NCBI RefSeq assembly: GCF_000732945.1
Contig: NZ_CP008944.1
Coordinates: forward strand, 1,479,784 to 1,543,783
Origin: Corynebacterium atypicum
Lineage (GTDB): Bacteria; Actinomycetota; Actinomycetes; Mycobacteriales; Mycobacteriaceae
Direction: 5' to 3'
Length of the DNA stretch: 64,000 bases
Positions 45,244 to 52,787 of the stretch are shown here, in pieces. A program made the position numbers and the translations under genes. The notes beneath the pieces were generated by a model that had not been told where the DNA came from, searched no databases, and saw only the letters and a program-made list of their open reading frames with translations. Position 1 is the first letter of the stretch, and the number at the start of each line of letters is the position of its first letter.

Positions 45244-45894
45244 ATGCAGCACCCCGTTACTCCTCTGCCGCGGCGGCCCTCCCCCCTGGGCGGCGCCAAA
45301 CCAGCCACCTCACAACTGGGCCAGTTCGCCAGCCCAGAGTTCGGGGTCGACGACATCCTGCCTTACGACCCCACCCGCTTTCCACTGACCCTCCTCATCG
45401 TGGGAATCAACCCCGGGTTGTGGACGGCCGCCGTGAACGCCCCCTTCGCCCGCCCGGGCAACCGCTTCTGGCCCTCGCTCGTCGAGGCGGGCCTAATTCC
45501 TGGGCCCGTCGATGTCTCTCGCGGGATGCCCGCCGGGCTGAGCTCGCAGCTGCTGTCCCGCGGCATCGGGCTGACCAATCTCGTCGCCCGCCCCACAGCC
45601 CGCGCCGATGAGCTCAGCCGCGAAGAACTCAAGGAGGCCGCCGCGCGGCTCGTTGGCCGGGTCCGCGAGCTTAAGCCGCGCGCGGTGGCCATCGCGGGGA
45701 TCACCGCGTTTCGCGACGGCTTCGAGCAGCGCCGGGCCGCGATCGGCCGCCAGGGCACCGAGGCGATCACCGGCTGGCCGGATGGGACCGCCCTGTGGGT
45801 GGTACCCCAGCCCAGCGGACTCAACGCCCACTACCAGATCCCGGATCTCGCCCGTATCTGGCGCGAAGTCTGGGCAGATGCCCAAGCCCGGTAA
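45244..45894 (+). CDS. mug: Mismatch-specific (G:U/T) uracil-DNA glycosylase, Mug/TDG type
   Basis: 216 residues. Mug family motifs are LLIVGINPGLWTAA (active site GINPG), FARPGNRFWPSLVEAG, GIGLTNLVARPTARADEL and PQPSGLNAHYQ (the NPSGLN block, here PQPSGLN). The enzyme excises uracil or thymine opposite guanine. The unconserved first 40 residues are Pro-rich. It is the gene nearest to the selenocysteine region, converging on selB, and has no functional link with it. Confidence 0.88.
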   Translation: MQHPVTPLPRRPSPLGGAKPATSQLGQFASPEFGVDDILPYDPTRFPLTLLIVGINPGLWTAAVNAPFARPGNRFWPSLVEAGLIPGPVDVSRGMPAGLSSQLLSRGIGLTNLVARPTARADELSREELKEAAARLVGRVRELKPRAVAIAGITAFRDGFEQRRAAIGRQGTEAITGWPDGTALWVVPQPSGLNAHYQIPDLARIWREVWADAQAR

Positions 45895-45937
45895 CCCTAG
45901 CCAACGGCTCCCCAGCGCCCCGGCGCACCCCGCTTGG

Positions 45938-47713
45938 TTAGCGCACCACGCGAAGGTTCCCATCCAGGCGGCGCGTCATGCCCAGCCCATCGAGGTGCTC
46001 TAACAGCGGCACCGCGATCCGGCGCGTGGTGTCCAAGGCCCGGCGCGCCTGCGAGAGCGTGAACGGCTGCTCGATTCCGCCCAGCACCGCGCGAGCGCGC
46101 TGCGGAGCGTCCGGCAGCAGGATGACCGAACGCTCGGAGCCCAGCCTGATGATGCGCCCCGCACGCTCCGCGGCCGCCAGCTGCTTCGGGCCCAGTTTTA
46201 AGTCCGCCAGCTCGTCAGCCTCGGGGGCCCGGAACGGCTCTTCGGCCAGCCACTCTTCGATCTGGGCGATACCTTCCTCGGCTGGCCCCAGGTCCACCTT
46301 CGCCCGCGGATCCACGATCCTGCCGTCTTTGACCACCAAACCCGCCGCGGCCACCAGGCCGGTGATGAGCTCGGCGTCCGGAAGGCCCAGGGCATTAACC
46401 GCGGCGTCGCGGGCCACCCCGGGGTTAAGCGCAGGCGCCGTGGCCACGGACTCGCGCAGCGCGGCCACCCACCGCTTCGCGGCGGGGCGGGAAAGAAGCC
46501 AGCCGCCAGCCTCTATCATGCCTGCCTGGGCCACGTCTTCTGGGAGGCGCCAGCCCTGCTTGACCAGGTCGGCGCGGCGCACGGCCTGGTAGCGCGCGAC
46601 CTCGGCGGCGGCGTCCAGGGCGCTCAGCTCATCTCCCCGGCGCTTGCCCGCCCCGCGCCCGGAAAGTTCCGGCGGATCGACGTCGACAATCTCTATCCCA
46701 GCGAGCACCTCGTGCCCGCCCGGAGCGCGCAGTACCATCCTGTCGCCGCGGCGCAGCGGCAACCGACGCGGCAGGTGTACCCGCACGAAGCCCTCGCCGA
46801 GCGCCCGCAGCCGGCCCTGCAGCTCCGCAGTGCCCACGTGCACCGCCAGCTCGCGCGGCAGCTCGGTGGCCTTAGCTCTGGTGACCACCGCGGCGTCGAG
46901 AGTCTGCGTGAGCCACCACGCCCCGGGGGTGAGCAGAGCATCGCCGCGATGGATCCGGTTCTTGTCCACCGACCTGAGATTTAACGCCACCCGGTTGACC
47001 GGACCAATCGTCCCCTGGGCGGTCTCCTCAGACTGGACTCCACGCACCTCCACCGTGCGCTCCCCGTGCTTGCTCACGAGCTCGAGCTGGTCGCCCACCG
47101 CGACGGTACCGGCGGTGAGCGTGCCCGTGACCACCGTCCCGGCGCCGGTGATGCTAAACGAGCGATCCAACCACATGCGTACCGCGGCATCCGGGTCCGC
47201 GTGGGGCAGACCTGCGAGCATCCGGTCCAGGGCCGCGCGCAGCTCGGCCATCCCGTCCGACGTCTTCGCAGAAACGGCGATGACCTCGGCGTCGGCAAGC
47301 CCCGAGCCCTCGAGCTTGCGCGCCACCTGAGCGCGCACCTCAGCCAACCGCTCGGCGGTTGCGCGGTCGGCGCGGGTGAGCACTACCAGCCCGTGTCGAA
47401 TGCCCAGCGCGCGGACCGCGGCGAAGTGGTCCTCGGTCTGCTGCTGCCAGCCCTCATCGGCGGCAATCACAAAGAGCACCGTATTGACCGGGGCCAGCCC
47501 GGCGAGCATGTTTCCGATAAAGCGCTCGTGGCCCGGGACGTCGACGAATGCGACGTTGCGCCCGGAAGCCAAGGTGGTCCACACAAAGCCCAAGTCGATC
47601 GTCAACCCGCGGCGTTTTTCCTCGTCCCAGCGATCCGGGTCCTGGCCGGTCAACGCGCGAACGAGAGTCGACTTGCCGTGGTCAACGTGGCCTGCAGTGG
47701 CAACTACGTACAC
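45938..47713 (-). CDS. selB: Selenocysteine-specific elongation factor SelB
   Basis: 591 residues from a GTG at 47713, preceded by AAGGAG. The frame is open further upstream, but that part is not conserved. The EF-Tu-like part has AGHVDHGKSTLVRAL (G1), GLTIDLGF (G2), DVPGHERFIGNML (G3) and VVLTRADRAT (G4-like). The C-terminal half ends in winged-helix domains (VPLLEHLDGLGMTRRLDGN) that bind the SECIS hairpin in bacterial SelB. SelB brings Sec-tRNA to UGA codons that precede a SECIS. It follows selA by 106 bp on the same strand. Confidence 0.94.
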   Translation of the reverse strand: MYVVATAGHVDHGKSTLVRALTGQDPDRWDEEKRRGLTIDLGFVWTTLASGRNVAFVDVPGHERFIGNMLAGLAPVNTVLFVIAADEGWQQQTEDHFAAVRALGIRHGLVVLTRADRATAERLAEVRAQVARKLEGSGLADAEVIAVSAKTSDGMAELRAALDRMLAGLPHADPDAAVRMWLDRSFSITGAGTVVTGTLTAGTVAVGDQLELVSKHGERTVEVRGVQSEETAQGTIGPVNRVALNLRSVDKNRIHRGDALLTPGAWWLTQTLDAAVVTRAKATELPRELAVHVGTAELQGRLRALGEGFVRVHLPRRLPLRRGDRMVLRAPGGHEVLAGIEIVDVDPPELSGRGAGKRRGDELSALDAAAEVARYQAVRRADLVKQGWRLPEDVAQAGMIEAGGWLLSRPAAKRWVAALRESVATAPALNPGVARDAAVNALGLPDAELITGLVAAAGLVVKDGRIVDPRAKVDLGPAEEGIAQIEEWLAEEPFRAPEADELADLKLGPKQLAAAERAGRIIRLGSERSVILLPDAPQRARAVLGGIEQPFTLSQARRALDTTRRIAVPLLEHLDGLGMTRRLDGNLRVVR

Positions 47714-47819
47714 CTTTTTAAGCTCCTTATAGCAACGCCTGATGAGGAAATCTTTTCCGCCGCCGGACCCGCCGGCGGCGTGCCCAAGCCGAGGCGCCGC
47801 ACGGGGCTGACTTTGGGTC

Positions 47820-49238
47820 TTAAGCGTGATCGTGGGCGGCATGGAAGCGCTGCACCGCCTGACGCACCGCGGAGAAAAGCGCCTCGACCTCGCCGGATGG
47901 GATGCAGCGCAAGTCCACCAGGCACTCCTGGGCGTGCACCTGCGCGATAACCGGGGGCTGCGAGCGCCGCAGCTCCTCGCCCACCCCCGCCGGCAGGGAG
48001 ACCGCTAGACCTTCTAGCTCCACCCCGGGCGCGCCACCACCGCCGACCCGCCCGCAGTGGCGCACCACGGTCCCGCCGGTCTCGGCCGCCAACCGCGCGG
48101 TGTTCTCCTCGAGCCAGCCACGGTCGCGCTCGATAAATTCGCGCACCGGGACGCTGCGGTGGGTCACGGTGGCCTCGAGCGCGGCTAGGCGCATCTTGTC
48201 CACCCGCAGGGCCCGGTAGAGCGGGTGGCGCTTCATGCGGCCCAGCACCTCTGCTGTGCCCAGCACGATGCCGGCCTGCGGGCCGCCGAGCAATTTGTCC
48301 CCGGAGGCGAGCACCACATCCGCGCCGGCTCGCAGCGCGGAATCGACGTCTGGTTCCTTCGGCAGCGGGCCGTAGGGCCGGAGCAGACCCGAGCCGACGT
48401 CGGCAATCAGGTACTGGCCGCGTGCGTGCGCGATCCGGGCGAGTTCCGCGACACCGACCGCGCTGGTGAAGCCCTCGACGACGTAGTTCGACGGATGCAC
48501 CTTGAGAATAGCGCGCGCCTGGCCGCGCTCGCACGCCCGCTCGTAATCCGCGGCGTGCGTCCGGTTGGTCGCGCCCACCTCGTGTAGCCTCACGCCCGTC
48601 GACTCGATGAGCTCAGGCAGGCGAAACCCGGCGCCGATCTCGATGAGCTCGCCGCGCGAGATCACGACTTCTTGCCCGCCGGCTAAGGCCGCGGTGCTCA
48701 ACAGCAGCGCACTCGCCGCGTTATTGACCACCAGGGCCTCCTCGGCTGCCGGGCAGGCCGCTAAGAGCGCCTGCAGGGTCGCCTTGCCGCGGTTGCTCGA
48801 GCGCCGCCCCGTATCCAGGTCCATTTCAATGTCCACGTAGCCTGCGGCACGCGCAAAGGCAGCGACGGCGGCCTCGCTGAGCGGGGCCCGCCCCAGGTTC
48901 GTGTGCACCACCACACCCGTGGCGTTGAGCACCCCGCTCAAGCCCAGATTGAGCTTGGTCTCCAGCCCCGCGCGCACCTCCGCGGGGACGTCCTCTGGCG
49001 AAATCTCAAGGTTGCGGGCCCGCTGCTGGGCGCCAGTGATCACACTCAACAGCGCCTCCCGGGTCAGCTGGTCACTCGCGGCGACCACCTCGGGCAGCTG
49101 GAGCAGCAAGTCTGTGTGCGGAATCCGGCGGCGCGGGTCACCTGCCGACGCCGCCGTCCGAGTTTCTCGGGCAACTCCCCCCTGGGCACTCCATCGCTCT
49201 GAGCGCCGTCGCGCGGAATCAGTCGCGGAATCAGTCAA
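47820..49238 (-). CDS. selA: L-seryl-tRNA(Sec) selenium transferase SelA
   Basis: 472 residues. No ATG or GTG lies in the right place, so a TTG at 49238, 21 bp after the tRNA-Sec gene, is the likely start. Features are VLNATGVVVHTNLGRAPLS, VNNAASALLLSTAALAGG and EVVISRGELIEIGAGFRLP. The PLP lysine is in VVLASGDKLLGGPQAG. SelA converts Ser-tRNA(Sec) to Sec-tRNA(Sec) using selenophosphate. Its position directly behind the tRNA gene suggests the two share a transcript, with selB next. Confidence 0.95.
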   Translation of the reverse strand: MTDSATDSARRRSERWSAQGGVARETRTAASAGDPRRRIPHTDLLLQLPEVVAASDQLTREALLSVITGAQQRARNLEISPEDVPAEVRAGLETKLNLGLSGVLNATGVVVHTNLGRAPLSEAAVAAFARAAGYVDIEMDLDTGRRSSNRGKATLQALLAACPAAEEALVVNNAASALLLSTAALAGGQEVVISRGELIEIGAGFRLPELIESTGVRLHEVGATNRTHAADYERACERGQARAILKVHPSNYVVEGFTSAVGVAELARIAHARGQYLIADVGSGLLRPYGPLPKEPDVDSALRAGADVVLASGDKLLGGPQAGIVLGTAEVLGRMKRHPLYRALRVDKMRLAALEATVTHRSVPVREFIERDRGWLEENTARLAAETGGTVVRHCGRVGGGGAPGVELEGLAVSLPAGVGEELRRSQPPVIAQVHAQECLVDLRCIPSGEVEALFSAVRQAVQRFHAAHDHA

Positions 49239-49259
49239 GCTTTCGCACCCCTTTCACGG

Positions 49260-49354
49260 TGGCGGAGGCGGACGGGAATCGAACCCGCCAGGCCGAGATT
49301 CTCAGCCTCACCGGTTTTGAAGACCGGGGCGCCCACCAGGACACGTACGCCTCC
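49260..49354 (-). tRNA. selC: Selenocysteine tRNA (anticodon UCA)
   Basis: A 95-nt gene reading from 49354 to 49260, with CCA encoded at 49262-49260. The acceptor arm is GGAGGCG paired with CGCCTCC, then discriminator G. The anticodon loop CUUCAAA carries UCA on the stem CCGGU/ACCGG. A long extra arm (AGGCUGAG, loop AAU, CUCGGCCU) is typical of tRNA(Sec). The T arm is GCGGG-UUCGAUU-CCCGU. It lies between selD (divergent) and selA (same strand). Confidence 0.95.
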
Positions 49355-49492
49355 GAAACGTAGCTTACCTTCGCCGCCAACGCGCGCCGTCCACAAGGCT
49401 CGCATTCGCGGCAAGCTCAGGCGCCTGGGCGCGGGCCCGGCTCAATATCCCAGGCCGGGCACAAAGGTGCGCAACCGGGTTAGGCTGAAGCT

Positions 49493-50509
49493 ATGACTCA
49501 GCAACAATTCGATCCCCGTTCCGTGAAGCTCACGCAGTTCGCCGCAGGCGGTGGCTGCGCGTGCAAGATCCCACCCGGCCAGCTGGAGGACGCGGTCAAG
49601 GACCTCGTCGGCATGTCCGACCCCAACGTCATCGTCGGCCTGGACGACGGCGACGACGCCGCCGCCGTGCGCATCTCTGACGATCAGGCCATCATCTCCA
49701 CCACGGACTTCTTCACGCCCGTGATCAACGATCCTTACGACTTTGGCCGGATCGCCGCCACCAATACCTTCAGTGACATTTACGCCATGGGCGGCACGCC
49801 GCTGACCACCATCAATATCGTCGGCTGGCCGCAGGAGACCCTCCCGCTGGAGATCCTCACCGAGGTTCTCCACGGCGGCATGGACGTGGCCACCTCGGCC
49901 GGTATAGCCGTCACCGGCGGGCACTCCATCAAAGCGCCCGAGCCCTTCTACGGCATGGCCGCGACCGGGCTCGTCGACCCCGCCAAGCTCATGCGCAACG
50001 ACGCCGCGCAGGCCGGCTTGCCCATCACGTTGACCAAGCCGATCGGCATCGGCATCCTCAACAACCGCCACAAGAAGACCGGCGAGGTCTTCCCCGAGGC
50101 CATCGAGGTCATGACCACGCTCAACCGCGAGGCCTCCCAGGCCGCGCTGGCCACCGGCATCACCGCCGCCACCGACGTGACCGGATTCGGGCTCCTCGGG
50201 CACCTGTACAAGATGGCGCGCGCCTCCGGCGTCAACGCCACCATCGATCACACGCAGGTCCCGGTTCTTGACGCCGCGCGGACCGCGCTCAGCGAGGGAT
50301 TCATCCCCGGCGGCTCCCGCTCCAACCTCGAATGGGTGCGCCCTCACCTTGACGCCTCCGCGGAACTTAGCGAGGAGGACCTCATCCTGCTTGCCGACGC
50401 CCAGACCTCGGGCGGGCTGCTCGTGGTCGGCGAGGTGCCCGGCTACCCGGTCATCGGCGAGACCACCGCCGCCGGTGAGGCCGGCGGAGGGATCATCACG
50501 ATCCGCTAA
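49493..50509 (+). CDS. selD: Selenide, water dikinase SelD
   Basis: 338 residues. The N-terminal LTQFAAGGGCACKIPPG holds the catalytic Cys and Lys (the family motif GCGCK is GCACK here); Cys, not Sec, is used. Next come VGLDDGDDAAAVRISDDQAI and STTDFFTPVINDPYDFGRIAA, the metal- and ATP-binding Asp blocks. GGHSIKAPEPFYGMAATG and TDVTGFGLLGHL follow. SelD makes selenophosphate from selenide and ATP. It is divergent from the selC-selA-selB run, with no clear ribosome-binding site before the ATG; the 138-bp gap to selC must hold both promoters. Confidence 0.96.
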   Translation: MTQQQFDPRSVKLTQFAAGGGCACKIPPGQLEDAVKDLVGMSDPNVIVGLDDGDDAAAVRISDDQAIISTTDFFTPVINDPYDFGRIAATNTFSDIYAMGGTPLTTINIVGWPQETLPLEILTEVLHGGMDVATSAGIAVTGGHSIKAPEPFYGMAATGLVDPAKLMRNDAAQAGLPITLTKPIGIGILNNRHKKTGEVFPEAIEVMTTLNREASQAALATGITAATDVTGFGLLGHLYKMARASGVNATIDHTQVPVLDAARTALSEGFIPGGSRSNLEWVRPHLDASAELSEEDLILLADAQTSGGLLVVGEVPGYPVIGETTAAGEAGGGIITIR

Positions 50510-50523
50510 CCGGCCCGGCGGGC

Positions 50524-51594
50524 TCAGCCCGCCGTCGTGATCGAATTGCCCACCTCGCCGCAGGCGCGACGCTCGGCGAGGCGCCGCTTCTGCGGGAGGA
50601 TGGTGTAGCGCGGGTTTTTCACCGACTCGATACCGGCGCCGAAGATGCCGAACCGGGTCAGCACCGATGCGGCGACCATGCTCGCCCCAGCAGCCGCTGC
50701 GGGCAACCGCCACCTGCCGGCCACCAAGGTCGCCACCGCGCCGGTGATCGCGGCGAGCTCGGACCACTTAAGGAGCGCCCCCGGGTCCCCTTCGTGCAGC
50801 GGCTCCGCCGCCACCGGGTCCATCCGCTTCTCCATCGCCTGCATAGCCAAGAGGTCGCAGGCCGCCCCGGTGATACCCAGGATGCGCGCGGGCTTCGCCT
50901 CCTCGACCGGCGTGGTCAGCATGGCCATGCCCGAGGCCGCCATGGCGCCCGAGCTGACGAAGACAAACGGCAAACGTTCCTTCGCCGCATTCCACGTGGG
51001 AACCGACGTATCGCCCAACAGCACCGAGGTGTACATCGCAAGCGGCGCACCGAAGACCCCGGCACCGACGGTGGCCGGGCCCGCAACCTTGTGGATGAGC
51101 TTGCGCACGAACTTCGGCAGCGGAATCTTGCGGCCCAGCAGGTCATCGACCTCGCCGAGCACGCCGAGGCCCGCACAAGCGCTAAACGCCCCAAGGATCC
51201 ACGAGCCGATAGACATCGGCGAGCTCAGTTTGAACACGCGGAACATATTGAGGAAGCGCTCCGGACGCCCCAGGTCAGCCACCAGGGCAAGCGAGCCTAT
51301 CGCGCCGGCGCCAATCGCGGCGATACGCGTGTTGCGCAGCAGCTTCTTGCGACCGGTGGCCAACGCGCCCACCGCCAGTAGCGATGACCCTCCGGCCAGC
51401 CCGCCCAGCGCCAGATAGATTGGAATGGGCGCCTCCCACGGCGGGGCCTTGACCACGGGCTTGCCGTAGTAAGACTCGAAGCGGAACGTCCCCACCATGC
51501 TGTCTTTGCCCCCGCCCATCCGGCCGGGGTCTTTGCGCTTACGCTTCTTGCGCGGCTCGACGGGCGGGCGATAGGAGTCAAACGGCCTCGTCAC
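50524..51594 (-). CDS. NrfD-like membrane subunit of formate dehydrogenase
   Basis: 356 residues with about eight membrane helices. The NrfD family block ADLGRPERFLNMFRVFKL is followed by SPMSIGSWILGAFSACAGLG. The first 50 residues are basic and cytoplasmic (KKRKRKDPGRMGG). NrfD/PsrC subunits anchor Fe-S proteins and exchange electrons with menaquinone without haem. It starts 0 bp after the Fe-S subunit stop and is the last gene of the operon. A possible haem-type FdnI subunit is absent. Confidence 0.88.
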   Translation of the reverse strand: MTRPFDSYRPPVEPRKKRKRKDPGRMGGGKDSMVGTFRFESYYGKPVVKAPPWEAPIPIYLALGGLAGGSSLLAVGALATGRKKLLRNTRIAAIGAGAIGSLALVADLGRPERFLNMFRVFKLSSPMSIGSWILGAFSACAGLGVLGEVDDLLGRKIPLPKFVRKLIHKVAGPATVGAGVFGAPLAMYTSVLLGDTSVPTWNAAKERLPFVFVSSGAMAASGMAMLTTPVEEAKPARILGITGAACDLLAMQAMEKRMDPVAAEPLHEGDPGALLKWSELAAITGAVATLVAGRWRLPAAAAGASMVAASVLTRFGIFGAGIESVKNPRYTILPQKRRLAERRACGEVGNSITTAG

Positions 51595-52785
51595 TTACTT
51601 GCCTCCAATCACGAACGCTGCGCAGGCCGCGCCGATCATCCCGGCCGCGGCCACCAGGGCGTTGCGGGCCATCATGGGCAGGTCCGCCGTGGGCACCCGG
51701 GGATCCGGCGGCAAGCCGTACACCTCGGGCTCGTCGAGAAGCAAGAAGATGGATCCGGTGCCACCGACGCCGTCGTCCGGGTTAGCCCCGTACAAGCGGG
51801 CCTCGGTGAGCCCCTGGGCGTGCAGCTCCTTGACCCGAGCCTTGGCGCGGGCGAGCATCTCCTCGTGATCGCCGAACTGGATCGACGTCGTCGGGCAGGC
51901 CTTCGCGCAGGCGGGAACTTCGCCGTCCTTGAGGCGGTCGTAGCACAGCGTGCACTTTTGGGCCACGCCGATGTTCTTCGCCTTCGCGCGCTCCCCCGGG
52001 GTGAAGTCTGAGCCCTCACGCTCGTTGCGCAGCTTCACCCCGCCGTCGGAACGCCGCTCGATCACGCCGAACGGGCAGCCGGCGACGCATGTGCCGCAGC
52101 CGTTACACACGTCGTCTTGGACGACGACGGTGCCAAACTCGGTCCTAAACAATGCCCCGGTCGGGCAGACGTCCAGGCACCCGGCCATCGTGCAGTGCTT
52201 GCACACGTCCGAAGACATCAGCCAGCGGAAATCCGGAGTGTCCGGCGGTGTCAAGTCCCCCGCCGCCGCTTGCGCCAGTGGCGAGCCCTCGCGCAATCCC
52301 GGGCGATGGCGCGTACCGCTCATGTCAGCCCCGGGTGTGGCCGCACCCACCGCGCCCGCGGCGAGCGCCCCCACGGCGTCAGTAGGCGCCCCACCGGAAG
52401 CGGAATGAGTGGGGACGGTCTGTTTGGCCGTCTCACCGGCCGCCCGCCGGTTGCGCCGAGCCTGCGCCCCGTCCGGCGCATCCGGCATCGACGGCATCCC
52501 GAGATCGATCAGCTTCTTGCCCGAGGCGCGAGCCTTGTCGATCTGTTCCTTCGTCTGCTCGATGAACGCCACGTGCCGCCACGTGTCCGCGCCCAACGCC
52601 CCCGTGTTGTCATAGGAGTTGCCGGAGAGCTTGAACTCCTCGACTGGGTTGCGGTTCCACTCCTTGCACGCGACCTCGCAGGCCTTGCAGCCGATACAGA
52701 TGGAGGTGTCGGTAAAAAAACCCTTCCGGGAACCCTTTTGGTAGCCCACGTGGCGCGGCCACTCAGTGATCGCATTACCTTCCAC
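51595..52785 (-). CDS. fdhB: Four-cluster iron-sulfur subunit of formate dehydrogenase
   Basis: 396 residues. Cys quartets are seen in CIGCKACEVACKEWN, CKHCTMAGCLDVCP, CNGCGTCVAGCP and CTLCYD...CAKACP, as in FdnH/HybA-type subunits. Between the first and second quartets a linker of about 95 residues is Ala/Pro/Gly-rich (about 95-190) and is not part of the family core. A hydrophobic C-terminus (ALVAAAGMIGAACAAFVIGG) may anchor it. It relays electrons from the catalytic subunit to the NrfD-like subunit. It starts 2 bp after the catalytic subunit stop. Confidence 0.92.
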   Translation of the reverse strand: MEGNAITEWPRHVGYQKGSRKGFFTDTSICIGCKACEVACKEWNRNPVEEFKLSGNSYDNTGALGADTWRHVAFIEQTKEQIDKARASGKKLIDLGMPSMPDAPDGAQARRNRRAAGETAKQTVPTHSASGGAPTDAVGALAAGAVGAATPGADMSGTRHRPGLREGSPLAQAAAGDLTPPDTPDFRWLMSSDVCKHCTMAGCLDVCPTGALFRTEFGTVVVQDDVCNGCGTCVAGCPFGVIERRSDGGVKLRNEREGSDFTPGERAKAKNIGVAQKCTLCYDRLKDGEVPACAKACPTTSIQFGDHEEMLARAKARVKELHAQGLTEARLYGANPDDGVGGTGSIFLLLDEPEVYGLPPDPRVPTADLPMMARNALVAAAGMIGAACAAFVIGGK

Positions 52786-52787
52786 GA

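Noticed and set aside
47714..47842. 43-codon upstream extension of selB
   Set aside because: The extra residues are not conserved and run into selA. The GTG at 47713 has a good AAGGAG and gives the standard SelB N-terminus.
49493..50509. SelD as a second selenoprotein
   Set aside because: The catalytic position is TGC (Cys), not TGA.
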